A DNA stretch of 64,000 nt from Candidatus Poribacteria bacterium (GCA_026702755.1 JAPPBX010000017.1:77743-141742), one strand, 5' to 3'. Counted from the first letter of the stretch, positions 8,801 to 18,499 are shown. Notes: generated by a model not told the origin, from the letters alone. Translations and numbers: made by a program.

Positions 8801-9625
8801 TTACTTTGATGCTTTAAGGCTTCCCCAAGTCGTTGCAAGCTTACCGTGTGCTTCCACAGCAAGAAACGTTTCAACACTATCGTTCATAATAGCATTGACT
8901 TCTTCCTCTGTCAAGCCACGTTTCCAGACGTTAAGCTCATCCATGAGTCCGGTGAAAGGACGTTTATTGTCGATGTTAAAGCCGACCCGTGCGCCCTGCC
9001 CCCAGTTGCCTGCGATAGGTGTGTCAAGGCGAGACGCTTCTTCACCGACCTTTTTACCATTAATGTAGAGAATGGCTTTTCCATCCGCGCGGCTGTACGT
9101 GCCGGCGTAATGCTGCCATTCTTTGGCTACGTTTTTACCTGCTCGGATATCAAATATCGTCCTACCGGGGTTAGGCCCCCGATTGAGCCACCGATAATTG
9201 CCATCGCCACGTGCTTCGGGGTGGACAAGCCATGTACCATCGCCTGCGCGAGCGTTGAAAATCGCCATATCCGATATGGCTTCAACGTTAATCCACGCGA
9301 CAACACTCATCCCTTCAGTGGGGATGTCATCAGGATCAACGTTGGGACCATCTAAATCGAGGAAGCTGCCGGCTGCGAACTGACCGGCTTTGCCAAACTT
9401 CCCATCATCGGATTGTGTGATCTTCCCATTAATCTCACCATCGTAACCGCGTCCGGACTTTTCAAGAACGGTCTTGCCTTCAAAGTCCTCATAATCAAAA
9501 TACAGAACCAAATCCGGATCTAAAGCCTCAGCGGATGTGTCTTGGATTTCTGCCATAAACATACAGAGAGTGCCTATCAGAAGTAAGCACATCAGATAAG
9601 GCGTTGGTATAAAGTTCCGTTTCAT
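8801..9625 (-). CDS. Secreted LamG-domain protein with C-terminal WG tag, paralogue 2
   Basis: 274 residues, closely similar to its neighbours over the full length (long shared blocks such as KAGQFAAGSFLDLDGPN and GNYRWLNRGPNPGRTIFDI). Signal peptide at 1-32, one LamG domain, then KLATTWGSLKASK at the C-terminus. It differs from paralogue 1 mainly in the loops that in jelly-roll lectins carry ligand contacts (for instance NVDPDDIPTEG against NVKSEDVPIEG). Confidence 0.85.
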   Translation of the reverse strand: MKRNFIPTPYLMCLLLIGTLCMFMAEIQDTSAEALDPDLVLYFDYEDFEGKTVLEKSGRGYDGEINGKITQSDDGKFGKAGQFAAGSFLDLDGPNVDPDDIPTEGMSVVAWINVEAISDMAIFNARAGDGTWLVHPEARGDGNYRWLNRGPNPGRTIFDIRAGKNVAKEWQHYAGTYSRADGKAILYINGKKVGEEASRLDTPIAGNWGQGARVGFNIDNKRPFTGLMDELNVWKRGLTEEEVNAIMNDSVETFLAVEAHGKLATTWGSLKASK

Positions 9626-9659
9626 CTTTTAAGGTCCTCCTTTAGATGAACTATTCCTT

Positions 9660-10469
9660 TTACTTTGATGCCTTAAGTTTTCCCCATGTAGTTGCCAATT
9701 TACCGTGCGCTTCCACAGCAAGAAATGCCTCAACGCCGTCGTTCATAATAGCATTGACTTCTTCCTCTGTCAAGCCACGTTTCCAGACGTTAAGCTCATC
9801 CATGAGTCCGGCGAAAGGACGGTTGTTGTCAATGTTATAGCCAACGCGGGCACCCTGTCCCCAGTTGTCTGCAATAGGCGTGCCGACACGGGCTTTTTCT
9901 TCACCCACATTTTTCCCGTTTATATATAGTATGGCTTTTCCATCCGCGCGGCTGAACGTGCCAGCGTAATGCTGCCATTCATTCGCCTCGTTATCTCCAG
10001 CGCGAATGTCAAAGATAGTCGCACCGCCAGGACTCCGGTTGAGCCAACGATACTTGCCACTCCCGCGTGCCTCTGGATGTACAAGCCACGTATTATCCTT
10101 CGCACGCGCATTGAAAATTGCCATATCTGCGATGGCTTCAACGTGAATCCACGCGACGATACTCATGCCTTCGGTAGGAATATCCTCAGGCTTGACATTG
10201 GGACCATCTAAGTCGAGAAAACTTCCGGTTACAAAATGGGCGGCTTTGCCAAACTTTCCATCATTGGATTGGGTAACCTTCCCATTAATCGCACCATCGT
10301 AACCGCGTCCAGACTTTTCAAGGACAGTATCGCCTTTGAAATCCTCATAGTCAAAATATAGTACCAAATCCGGATCTAAAACCTCAGCCGACGCGGTCTG
10401 AACTATACAGAGAGCACCTATCAGAAGTAAGCACGCCAGATAAGGGGTTAGTATAAGGTTCCGTTTCAT
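9660..10469 (-). CDS. Secreted LamG-domain protein with C-terminal WG tag, paralogue 3
   Basis: 269 residues; first gene of the three in transcription order. The signal peptide is a few residues shorter than in the other two. Within the LamG domain RGPNPGR is replaced by RSPGGA, and the C-terminus is KLATTWGKLKASK. With only 34 bases to the next paralogue, genes 3 and 2 are probably co-transcribed, while gene 1 is now separated by a repeat element. Confidence 0.85.
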   Translation of the reverse strand: MKRNLILTPYLACLLLIGALCIVQTASAEVLDPDLVLYFDYEDFKGDTVLEKSGRGYDGAINGKVTQSNDGKFGKAAHFVTGSFLDLDGPNVKPEDIPTEGMSIVAWIHVEAIADMAIFNARAKDNTWLVHPEARGSGKYRWLNRSPGGATIFDIRAGDNEANEWQHYAGTFSRADGKAILYINGKNVGEEKARVGTPIADNWGQGARVGYNIDNNRPFAGLMDELNVWKRGLTEEEVNAIMNDGVEAFLAVEAHGKLATTWGKLKASK

Positions 10470-10676
10470 CTTTTGAAATCCTCCTTTAGATGAACCATTT
10501 CTTTACGTTGTTATTTATTACATCTTGGCACTTGCATTTAGTGTACCATCTTTCCATTCGTATGTGCAAATGAAAATGGAAAAAATCTTGATTTTAACTT
10601 CGCTTTGCGTTAAACTGATTTAGGATGTGAATGGAAAAATATAAAAAGGTTTAGGGTTCTGTGAGGGGATGTAAGG

Positions 10677-11417
10677 TTGCGAAGTGTAGGAATTATCCCA
10701 GCCCGCTATGCATCAAGCCGTTTTGAGGGCAAGCCATTGGTGAATCTTCTCGGGAAACCGATGGTACAGCATGTTTACGAAAGCGCGTGCCGTGCAAAGA
10801 CGTTAGATGAAGTTATTGTCGCTACGGATGACACGCGCATTTACGATGCTGTAAAGCAATTTGGCGGGAACGTCCAGATGACAGGTGATTGTGCAACAGG
10901 TACTGAGCGGGTTGCCGTTGTTGCAGAGCGGTTGACGTGTGATATTGTTGCCAATATCCAAGGGGACGAACCCTTGCTCGACCCGGTACAGATAGACATG
11001 ATGCTGCAGCCTTTCATTGATAAACCGGATGTGCAGGTTTGCACGTTAAAGCAACGGGTTGAAACTGACGCGGATTATCGAGATGGTAACGTGGTTAAAG
11101 TCGTTACAAATCTTCAGGGCGACGCATTATACTTTTCACGCGCATCTATGCCCGGGAGTAGAGGCGAAATGATCTCGCCCCTACTGCACAAATTCCCTGT
11201 GTATCGGCATGTCGGTTTATACGCTTACCGCCGAGAGCAGCTCCTCGCTTTCACAAAGTGGGACAGCACACCTTATGAACTCGCGGAGGGGTTAGAACAA
11301 TTACGCTTTTTAGAACACGGTGTCCCGATTCACGTTGTTGAGACCGACATTCCACTTATTGGGGTTGATGTTCCTGCCGACTTGGAACGGGTAAAACAAA
11401 TTTTGGAGGCTTCATAA
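10677..11417 (+). CDS. kdsB: 3-deoxy-manno-octulosonate cytidylyltransferase
   Basis: 246 residues. Activates KDO with CTP to CMP-KDO for the lipopolysaccharide inner core, in the cytoplasm. The nucleotide-binding N-terminus IIPARYASSRFEGKPL matches the family except that Pro of the usual RFPGKPL is Glu. IQGDEPLLD carries the metal-binding Asp. TTG is the start codon, with GAGGGG eight bases upstream. It is followed after 9 bases by pyrG, whose product CTP is the co-substrate. Presence of kdsB indicates an outer membrane with LPS. Confidence 0.95.
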   Translation: MRSVGIIPARYASSRFEGKPLVNLLGKPMVQHVYESACRAKTLDEVIVATDDTRIYDAVKQFGGNVQMTGDCATGTERVAVVAERLTCDIVANIQGDEPLLDPVQIDMMLQPFIDKPDVQVCTLKQRVETDADYRDGNVVKVVTNLQGDALYFSRASMPGSRGEMISPLLHKFPVYRHVGLYAYRREQLLAFTKWDSTPYELAEGLEQLRFLEHGVPIHVVETDIPLIGVDVPADLERVKQILEAS

Positions 11418-11426
11418 AGAAATTTC

Positions 11427-13058
11427 ATGACAAAATACATTTTCGTAACGGGCGGGGTTATTTCAGGGATCGGCAAAGGTATCACAACTGCATCGTTAGG
11501 TAGATTGCTCATCAATCGCGGGTTTAAGGTGATTGTTGTCAAGATTGATCCATATCTCAACGTGGACGCGGGGGTGATGAACCCATTCCAACATGGTGAG
11601 GTTTTCGTCACCCATGATGGCGCGGAAACCGATCTGGACCTGGGAAATTATGAAAGGTTTCTTGGCATAGATCTGAACAAATACTCTAACTTTACGACGG
11701 GTTCCGTCTATAGTGAAGTGATTGCGAAGGAACGGCGGGGTGACTATCTCGGTGAAACCGTGCAGCTGATTCCACATATTACCGATGAAATCAAACGTCG
11801 TATCTATCAGATCGGGGAGGACAACGAAGCCGAAATCGTCATTACGGAGATAGGTGGAACCATCGGGGACTTTGAGATGCCACCGTTTGTCGAAGCCATC
11901 CGACAAATGGCTGTTGAGGTAGGACGCGAAGATACCATGTTTCTCCATGTGTCGCTTATTTACACCTTACCTAATGGCGAGAGCAAGAGCAAACCGACAC
12001 AACATAGCATCCGCAAACTCCAGGAATTGGGTGTCCAACCAGATGTGCTGCTTTGCCGCACCAGCCAAATGTTAGATGAAGCCTTCCGCCAGAAAATTGC
12101 CCTCCTTTGCGGTATTGCTGAAGAATGTATTTTTGAAGGATTGGACACAAAGTGCGTTGATGAAATCCCGCTTAATTTTGAACGACAAGGGATGGGACAT
12201 CTCGTTTCAAAGAAACTTGGACTTGAAACGCGCGTACCCATGGATGCTGAATGGGGCGCGATGGTCGAAAAACTAAAAAACCCAAAGCAGGAAGCCCGAA
12301 TTGCGATTGTTGGAAAATACACAACCGGCAATGATGCCTATATCAGTGTGCAGGAAGCACTTAAACACGGTGGAATTGCTAACGAAGTCTCTGTCGAAAT
12401 TGAGTGGATAGAAGCGGAGTCGCTCACAGAACATCCAGATCTTGATAGTGTTTTTGAAAATGCTGACGGGATATTGGTTCCAGGGGGGTTCGGTTATCGG
12501 GGCATTGAAGGAATGCTGGTTGCTGCACGATACGCCCGTGAAAATGACATTCCGTATTTCGGATTATGTCTCGGCATGCAGTGTCTCGTAATTGAGTTTG
12601 CCCGGCACGTCGCGAACCTAAAAAATGCAAATACCACAGAAGTAGACGAGAATACACCCTATCCGGTTATAGATTTAATGCATGAACAGCGTTCGATAGC
12701 TGACCTCGGTGCAACAATGCGACTCGGACATTATCCGTGCGTCCTCAAAGAAAATACCAAAAGTTATGATGCTTATCAACAACCTATTATTTTGGAGCGT
12801 CACCGTCATCGTTACGAGCTAAACAACCAATACCGTTCGCAATTGGAGGCAGCAGGTCTCCGTTTCAGCGGAATGTCGCCTGATGAGAGTCTCGTTGAGA
12901 TCGCTGAAGTGGCGGATCATCCATGGATGGTAGGTTCACAGTTTCATCCTGAATTCCAATCGAAACCCCTTGCACCACATCCACTTTTCCGGGAATTTAT
13001 CGCCGCGGTGCTTTCTCATCAGGGCGAGGATCAAGATATGGAAGGAGCAAATACGTAA
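11427..13058 (+). CDS. pyrG: CTP synthase
   Basis: 543 residues, normal length. Converts UTP, ATP and glutamine to CTP. The N-terminal synthetase domain has the P-loop region FVTGGVISGIGKGITTASLG; the C-terminal class I amidotransferase domain has the nucleophile in FGLCLGMQ (Cys381) and the His/Glu of FHPEFQSKP. It lies between kdsB and a larA-like gene whose ATG overlaps the pyrG stop (TAATG), so at least these three are translationally coupled. Confidence 0.97.
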   Translation: MTKYIFVTGGVISGIGKGITTASLGRLLINRGFKVIVVKIDPYLNVDAGVMNPFQHGEVFVTHDGAETDLDLGNYERFLGIDLNKYSNFTTGSVYSEVIAKERRGDYLGETVQLIPHITDEIKRRIYQIGEDNEAEIVITEIGGTIGDFEMPPFVEAIRQMAVEVGREDTMFLHVSLIYTLPNGESKSKPTQHSIRKLQELGVQPDVLLCRTSQMLDEAFRQKIALLCGIAEECIFEGLDTKCVDEIPLNFERQGMGHLVSKKLGLETRVPMDAEWGAMVEKLKNPKQEARIAIVGKYTTGNDAYISVQEALKHGGIANEVSVEIEWIEAESLTEHPDLDSVFENADGILVPGGFGYRGIEGMLVAARYARENDIPYFGLCLGMQCLVIEFARHVANLKNANTTEVDENTPYPVIDLMHEQRSIADLGATMRLGHYPCVLKENTKSYDAYQQPIILERHRHRYELNNQYRSQLEAAGLRFSGMSPDESLVEIAEVADHPWMVGSQFHPEFQSKPLAPHPLFREFIAAVLSHQGEDQDMEGANT

Positions 13059-14308
13059 TGAACAACATAGCTACAGTTCGCTCCGGTGCCTGGTACGGAG
13101 ATAAGGAACTGACGCTGAATTTTCCAACGGATTGGGAAGTAGAAATGTTGGATCCGAAAGACGCACCAACGCTTTCTGATACCCAAATTGAACAAGCATT
13201 TGCTGAACCGATCGGTACGCCTCGTATTTCGGAACTCGCGAAGGGGAAAAAGAGTGCTACCATCATCGTCGATGATCTGAGTCGTCCGACTCCCGCTTCA
13301 AGGATTATTCCATACATTTTACGTGAGCTAACCTCGGCGGGTGTTCCGAAATCAGAGATTCGGTTTGTTGCTGGTGTCGGTGCCCACCGACCTCTTACCG
13401 ACGAAGATATTGTGAAAAAGGTTGGCGCAGATATCGCTGCTGCGTACGAGGTAACTAATCATAACTTTATGAGTGGGGACCTGCGTGCGTTTGGCAACCT
13501 TGAGAACGGTATGCCGGTGTATCTCAACCCTGTCGTCGCGGACGCGGATTTTAAAATCTGTCTCGGCGGTATCTATCCGCATAGTTCCGTCGGTTTTAGC
13601 GGCGGTGCGAAACTCATTGTTCCCGGTATTGCAGGCTTTACCACAATGTTCTATTTCCATACTTTTCCGCCGGGGCGCGGACCCGCTGTGATTGAGGGAC
13701 AGAGTGATGAACCGGATCGTCGCGACAGTGCCGAACTGGCAGCAGGCGTTCTCGGTCTTGATGTGATCGCCAACGTTGTGCTCAATAGCCATCGTGAAAT
13801 CTGCGGACTGTTTGTCGGTGATTTTATCAAGGCACATCGTAAAGGCGCGCATTTCGCGATGGATACCTACGGAACAATGATACCAGAAACAACTCGAAAA
13901 GAGACTGATCTGGTGATAATTAATTGCTATCCACTTGATGCTGATGCAATTCAGCTGGATAAGGCACTGGCGGCTTTAAGCTATTTTGAAAACGCTTACA
14001 CGATAGCACTCTACCCTGCGAGCGATAGCAGTTGCTACCACGGGTTGTTCGACCGAATTGATTATCCACGTTACCTCCGACAACGCGCCGAACAGACGCC
14101 ACCCGAAGCCCCACCGCAGCAGATCGGACGGCGTGGACAACTCCATGTTTGGTCTGAGCATTTTTTTGCAGATGACTTCTATAAAGAATATCCAGCATCG
14201 CTTCTTTTTCGCGACTTAGAGGGACTAATTCAATTGTTCGTAGAGAAGCTGCCAGAGCAGGCAAAAGTTGCTGTTTTACCCGTAGGAGGAATTCAAGTTC
14301 TAACGTGA
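13058..14308 (+). CDS. larA: LarA-family nickel-pincer racemase/epimerase, paralogue 1
   Basis: 416 residues of the lactate racemase superfamily (DUF2088). These enzymes use a nickel-pincer nucleotide covalently bound to Lys to racemise 2-hydroxy acids. The key residues align almost position for position with those known from Lactobacillus plantarum LarA: His110 (GAHRPLT), His175 (YPHSSVGFSGGAKL), Lys185 and His201, after DDLSRPTP at 72-79. The cofactor genes larB, larC and larE are not in the window. The natural substrate is not deducible; neighbouring TRAP genes point to an imported organic acid. Confidence 0.85.
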   Translation: MNNIATVRSGAWYGDKELTLNFPTDWEVEMLDPKDAPTLSDTQIEQAFAEPIGTPRISELAKGKKSATIIVDDLSRPTPASRIIPYILRELTSAGVPKSEIRFVAGVGAHRPLTDEDIVKKVGADIAAAYEVTNHNFMSGDLRAFGNLENGMPVYLNPVVADADFKICLGGIYPHSSVGFSGGAKLIVPGIAGFTTMFYFHTFPPGRGPAVIEGQSDEPDRRDSAELAAGVLGLDVIANVVLNSHREICGLFVGDFIKAHRKGAHFAMDTYGTMIPETTRKETDLVIINCYPLDADAIQLDKALAALSYFENAYTIALYPASDSSCYHGLFDRIDYPRYLRQRAEQTPPEAPPQQIGRRGQLHVWSEHFFADDFYKEYPASLLFRDLEGLIQLFVEKLPEQAKVAVLPVGGIQVLT

Positions 14309-14362
14309 ACTCTCATTAGTCAGGTCCGTATACAGATACCATCCTGCTGGAAAAGTTTGAAA

Positions 14363-14420
14363 GTGTGCTAAAGTTGCGAATGCCTCGCAGTGAGAGTAAT
14401 TTTACGGACTTTAGAAACAC
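14363..14420. repeat. Imperfect inverted repeat with GTGTGCTAAAGT
   Basis: GTGTGCTAAAGT at 14363-14374 faces ACTTTAGAAACAC at 14408-14420. The same 12-mer heads a perfect inverted repeat at 22959-23037, so this is a small dispersed palindromic element in the gap between the two larA genes. Confidence 0.4.
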
Positions 14421-14505
14421 TTCGCGGACTTCTTTAACTAACAACCGATAACTGAAAACCATTCCCTCCGATAGCCAATCTGTGATTCACAAATGGAGGA
14501 CAATT

Positions 14506-15765
14506 ATGAACAATACCACTACAGTCTACTCCCGTGCTTGGTACGGAGATGAAGAACTCACACTGAATTTTCCAACCGGCTGGGAAGTAGAAATGTTGGG
14601 TCCGAAAGACGCGCCCGTGCTTTCTGATGCCCAAATTGAACGGTCATTCGCTGAACCGATTGGTGCCTCTCGTATTTCGGAACTCGCGAAGGGCAAAAAG
14701 AGTGCTGCCATCGTCGTTGATGACCTGAGCCGCCCAACGCCTGCTGCGAGAGTCATCCCGTTCCTCCTGCGCGAATTAGCGTCAGCAGGTGTCCCAAAAT
14801 CCGAGATTCGATTCGTTATCGGTGGTGGATCACACCGTCCTATCACCGATGAAGAAATCGCGAAAAAAATCGGGGCGGATATTGCCGCTGAATATGAGGC
14901 AACAAACCACGACTTTATGGGTGGTGATCTGCAAGCCTTGGGGAACCTTGATAACGGTATGCCTATCTATCTCGACCGTGTCGTTGCGGATGCAGATTTC
15001 AAAGTGTGTCTGGGTGGCATCTATCCACACGGTTCTGTCGGTTTCGGTGGTGGTGCGAAATTGGTGGTGCCGGGTATTGCTGGTTTCGCGACGATGTTCT
15101 ATTTCCATACCTTTTCACCCGGGCGTGGGCACGCTGTAATTGAAAGAAAAGGGAGTGAACCCGATCATCGCGATTTCTCTGAAGCGGTCGCTGGTGTCCT
15201 TGGACTCGATGTGATTGTCAACACTGTGCTCAATAGTCGGCGTGAAATTTGCGGGTTGTTTGTCGGTGATTTTGTGCAGGCGCACCGTAAAGGGGCACAC
15301 TTCGCTTTGAAAACCTACGGTACAGAGATACCGGAGACCAGCCGAAAAGAGACCGATCTGGTTGTGCTGAACTGTTACCCGCTTGATAGCGACCCGATTC
15401 AAACTGGAAAAGCGTTGTGGGCACTGTCCTATTTTGAGAAAGCACATAGCATGGCACTCAACCCAGCAAGCGATGGCATCTGCTACCACGGTCTGTTTGA
15501 ACAGATTGATTATGCTCGCTTCCGACAGCAGCAATCAGAAAGGACAGCGTCTGAACTGCCAGCACCCCAACTCGGAACCCAAGATCAACTGCACGTCTGG
15601 TCAGAACACTTTTTGGTAGACGACTTTTACAAGAAACATCCAAGCGCGCTACTCTTCCGAGACCTTGATGAATTGATCGCGTTGTTCGCAGAAAAACTGC
15701 CAGCACGCGCCAAAGTTGCTGTGTTCCCCGCTGCCGGGATTCAGGTGTTAGCACCGGAGAAGTAG
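14506..15765 (+). CDS. larA: LarA-family nickel-pincer racemase/epimerase, paralogue 2
   Basis: 419 residues, starting at the ATG six bases after GGAGG; an in-frame ATG 24 bases earlier lacks a ribosome site. It is very similar to paralogue 1 across the whole length and keeps the same catalytic residues at the same positions (His110, His175, Lys185, His201). Differences concentrate in the C-terminal third. Its stop abuts the ATG of the TRAP small subunit with no gap, so the enzyme and an organic-acid importer appear to be made together. Confidence 0.85.
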   Translation: MNNTTTVYSRAWYGDEELTLNFPTGWEVEMLGPKDAPVLSDAQIERSFAEPIGASRISELAKGKKSAAIVVDDLSRPTPAARVIPFLLRELASAGVPKSEIRFVIGGGSHRPITDEEIAKKIGADIAAEYEATNHDFMGGDLQALGNLDNGMPIYLDRVVADADFKVCLGGIYPHGSVGFGGGAKLVVPGIAGFATMFYFHTFSPGRGHAVIERKGSEPDHRDFSEAVAGVLGLDVIVNTVLNSRREICGLFVGDFVQAHRKGAHFALKTYGTEIPETSRKETDLVVLNCYPLDSDPIQTGKALWALSYFEKAHSMALNPASDGICYHGLFEQIDYARFRQQQSERTASELPAPQLGTQDQLHVWSEHFLVDDFYKKHPSALLFRDLDELIALFAEKLPARAKVAVFPAAGIQVLAPEK

Positions 15766-16323
15766 ATGCTGAAAGAACGTCCGACCGAAAACTCTTTTCT
15801 ACAAAGCGTTAATGCCTTCCTTGGTAAAATCGAAATCGGATTCCTCTGCTTGATCGTCGCAATGATGCTGGGGCTTGCGATACTCAAAATCGTTATGCGT
15901 TATGTATTCAATGCCAGCCTGTTGTGGAGCGATATGATGCTTCAGCACTTGACGCTATGGCTCTGCTTCTTCGGTGCTGCTCTTGCTACCTGCGAGAGAC
16001 GACACATCAGTATTGATGTACTCAGTCGGATACTACCCAAAAAGATTACACGATGGACAAATCTTGTTGTCGATTGCGTTGCTTTGATTGTCGTCGCGAT
16101 TTTAGCTTATTACGGCTTTATCTTCTTACAAGATGAAAAGTCAAGTGAGGCTGTATTAATTGGAAGTGTCCCTTTATGGTGGGCAAAGGCTATTATCCCC
16201 TACGGTTTTGTCCTCATCGGCATCCATTTTGCGCTTCAGATAGGTATCCATTTGGTAGGGACGAGGTCACCGCGAAGAAACACCCAAGCAAAAACCCCCT
16301 ACGTCGAAGGAGAATCGGAGTAA
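15766..16323 (+). CDS. dctQ: TRAP transporter small membrane subunit (DctQ family)
   Basis: 185 residues with four predicted membrane helices (about 27-45, 55-70, 93-115 and 138-160), the DctQ pattern. ALATCERRHISIDVL is the conserved loop after the second helix. It pairs with the large subunit encoded directly downstream, the last A of TAA being the first base of the next ATG. No periplasmic solute receptor gene (DctP) is present in the window, so the receptor must be encoded elsewhere. Confidence 0.88.
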   Translation: MLKERPTENSFLQSVNAFLGKIEIGFLCLIVAMMLGLAILKIVMRYVFNASLLWSDMMLQHLTLWLCFFGAALATCERRHISIDVLSRILPKKITRWTNLVVDCVALIVVAILAYYGFIFLQDEKSSEAVLIGSVPLWWAKAIIPYGFVLIGIHFALQIGIHLVGTRSPRRNTQAKTPYVEGESE

Positions 16324-17609
16324 TGGGATTAATAATCGGCATTGGATTAGTCGGTTTCGCGCTTCTCGGCGGTGCACTCTTTGTTTTACTCGGTGGTGCT
16401 TCAATTATCGGATACGCCACAGCGGGTGAACCAATTTCAACGATCCTGATTGATTTCAATCGACTCACCCGGAATTCAACAATTCTGATTATCCCACTTT
16501 TCACATTTGCGGGGTATATTATCGCTGAGGGGAAGGCACCACAACGCTTGGTTGCGTTCGCACGTGCGAGCGTGGGCTGGTTACCAGGCGGCATCGCAGT
16601 GGTCGTCCTCGTTACTTGTGCTTTCTTTACCACTTTCACTGGGGCATCCGGGGTAACGATTATTGCCCTCGGTGGATTGGTTTATCCGATTTTACGGCAG
16701 ACTTATAATGAGAAATTTTCACTCGGCTTGATAACGGCTTCTGGAAGTATCGGTCTCTTGTTTCCACCAAGCGTTCCTCTCATCCTGTACGCGATTATCG
16801 CTCAAGTCCCAATTGATACGATGTTCCTTGCGGGTATTTTGCCCGGTCTGCTGATTCTCGGTGTTCTGAGTTTCTACTGTTGTGGCTGGAGCTTCATCAA
16901 ACGCACGGAAACGACACCGTTTTATTGGGACGTTTTCCTGCAAACGTTCTGGGAAGCGAAGTGGGAACTGCTTCTACCTTTTATTGTGTTGGGGGGTATC
17001 CTCTCCGGGCTGGTTACGCTGGACGAAGCGGCTGCATTAACAGCGATCTATGCCTGTATCGTGGAGATGGTCATTCACCGTTCTATTTCATTGAAGGCGT
17101 TGCCACGCATTGTCAAAGAGAGCACGGTGCTCGTCGGCGCAATCCTCATTATTCTCGGTATCGCGTTAGGATTGACAAACTATCTCATCACACTTGACGT
17201 ACCTACAACTGTCCTTGACTGGATTCAGTCAACAACGGAAAGCCGCGTCATTACACTTATCGGACTCAATATTTTCCTGCTCATTGTTGGGTGTCTGATG
17301 GATATCTTTTCAGCAGTGATTATCGTGGTGCCGTTACTACTCCCTATCGCTGAAGAATTTGGTATTGACAAGGCGCATCTCGGCATTATTGTCTTGACGA
17401 ACCTTGAAATCGGTTATTTGACACCACCGGTCGGAATGAACCTGTTCATCTCAAGCATGAAGTTTGACCGGTCTGTCTTGCTGCTTTACCGTTCTGTGTT
17501 ATTGTTCATTGCATTATTGCTGGTGGCTCTCGTATTGGTGACGTATGTTCCAGAGTTCAGTCTGTGGCTACCGGAGTTTTTTGGGAAAACACCACAGTCG
17601 CTTCTTTGA
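16323..17609 (+). CDS. dctM: TRAP transporter large membrane subunit (DctM family)
   Basis: 428 residues, about twelve membrane helices, sodium-driven C4-dicarboxylate-type transporter channel. Family blocks include FTGASGVTIIALGG, ASGSIGLLFPPSVPLILYAI and GYLTPPVGMNLFI. The start is the ATG overlapping the dctQ stop; a longer in-frame extension upstream overlaps dctQ and is not used. The gene ends 95 bases before a convergent LamG gene, with a strong palindrome between them. Confidence 0.93.
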   Translation: MGLIIGIGLVGFALLGGALFVLLGGASIIGYATAGEPISTILIDFNRLTRNSTILIIPLFTFAGYIIAEGKAPQRLVAFARASVGWLPGGIAVVVLVTCAFFTTFTGASGVTIIALGGLVYPILRQTYNEKFSLGLITASGSIGLLFPPSVPLILYAIIAQVPIDTMFLAGILPGLLILGVLSFYCCGWSFIKRTETTPFYWDVFLQTFWEAKWELLLPFIVLGGILSGLVTLDEAAALTAIYACIVEMVIHRSISLKALPRIVKESTVLVGAILIILGIALGLTNYLITLDVPTTVLDWIQSTTESRVITLIGLNIFLLIVGCLMDIFSAVIIVVPLLLPIAEEFGIDKAHLGIIVLTNLEIGYLTPPVGMNLFISSMKFDRSVLLLYRSVLLFIALLLVALVLVTYVPEFSLWLPEFFGKTPQSLL

Positions 17610-17621
17610 ATGTACGCGAAA

Positions 17622-17650
17622 TAAGTCTGGTAATAGAATTACCAGACTTA
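17622..17650. terminator. 13-bp perfect palindrome between convergent genes
   Basis: TAAGTCTGGTAAT, loop AGA, ATTACCAGACTTA. It lies 13 bases after the dctM stop and 55 bases beyond the stop of the convergent LamG gene, so a bidirectional terminator is likely. The stem is AT-rich at both ends and T follows on either strand. Confidence 0.65.
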
Positions 17651-17704
17651 TCTAAGGTTGCGCTGTGAGAACAGGGTTCACAAAGCCGATATTCAAATCT
17701 GCTA

Positions 17705-18499
17705 TTACTGCTTTGCTTTCAACTCACCCCACGTAACAGCCAATTTTCCCGCCGCTTCAACATCCAAACTGACATCCATCATCTCACCAATTTCTTTTGC
17801 GGTGAGTGCACGTTCCCAAAACGAGATTTCGTCAATAATGCCTTCTGCGCCGTTGGTCAAAGCGATGTACTTAATCGTTTCCCATCCGAATCTCGGTTTT
17901 TCGTGAAGTGCTGGGAAACCACCACCAATTTTACGGCTCGTCGCCTGCTCTTTACCGTCAATATAAAGAAACGGCGGTTCACCGGTGAAATCCCACGTTG
18001 CAGCACAGTGGAACCACTCATCTTTTTTGATGATGCCTGTCGGATCGAATTCAACGTCTTGCCAATCGCCGTCGTCCGCTGCTTCAAAATAGAAACCAAA
18101 TTCTGCGGGTGTGATGTCTGGGTGCGCTGACCCTTTTCCTATGAAAAAGTAAATGGGACCGAAACTGGCATCAAAAAGCCGGTAGTCCTTGTCATCTTTG
18201 CCATCCCAATCCGGTTTGAACCAGAAGAGCACACTTCCTGCCTCGGTGACGACGTTGGGCACTTCAAGATAGGTTTCCTTGCCTCTGAGGGCAATACCGG
18301 CAGCATATTTGCCTTGACCAGCAACCCATTTCGCTGCGCCGCCAAATGTTCCATCGTTTCCATTGCCTGTACCATCAACGGCTTTGTTTCCACTACCTTC
18401 GCCAATCCACAAAAGCAAATCGTTGTCATTAGGGATTCCTGCAAACGAAGAAGCAATGACAAACATACTCATCAGTAAAACCAAATAAACCTGCCTCAT
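17705..18499 (-). CDS. Secreted LamG-domain protein with C-terminal WG tag
   Basis: 264 residues from the ATG preceded by GGGAGG; an upstream TTG in frame overlaps that ribosome site and is unlikely. Signal peptide MRQVYLVLLMSMFVIASSFAG. The LamG domain (LLLWIGEGSGNKAVDGTGNGNDG to IIDEISFWERALTAKEIGEMM) is only distantly related to the 7.7-10.5 kb paralogues. Yet the last residues, AGKLAVTWGELKAKQ, match their tag, which argues that the tag is selected independently of the domain. Confidence 0.82.
   Translation of the reverse strand: MRQVYLVLLMSMFVIASSFAGIPNDNDLLLWIGEGSGNKAVDGTGNGNDGTFGGAAKWVAGQGKYAAGIALRGKETYLEVPNVVTEAGSVLFWFKPDWDGKDDKDYRLFDASFGPIYFFIGKGSAHPDITPAEFGFYFEAADDGDWQDVEFDPTGIIKKDEWFHCAATWDFTGEPPFLYIDGKEQATSRKIGGGFPALHEKPRFGWETIKYIALTNGAEGIIDEISFWERALTAKEIGEMMDVSLDVEAAGKLAVTWGELKAKQ

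Noticed and set aside
8846-9355. 169-residue frame antisense to LamG paralogue 2
   Set aside because: It is a shadow of the conserved codon pattern of the LamG gene; the other paralogues have similar shadows and none has a ribosome site.
16176-16322. N-terminal extension of dctM
   Set aside because: It would overlap dctQ in another frame and is hydrophilic, while DctM proteins begin at the hydrophobic MGLIIG start that overlaps the dctQ stop.
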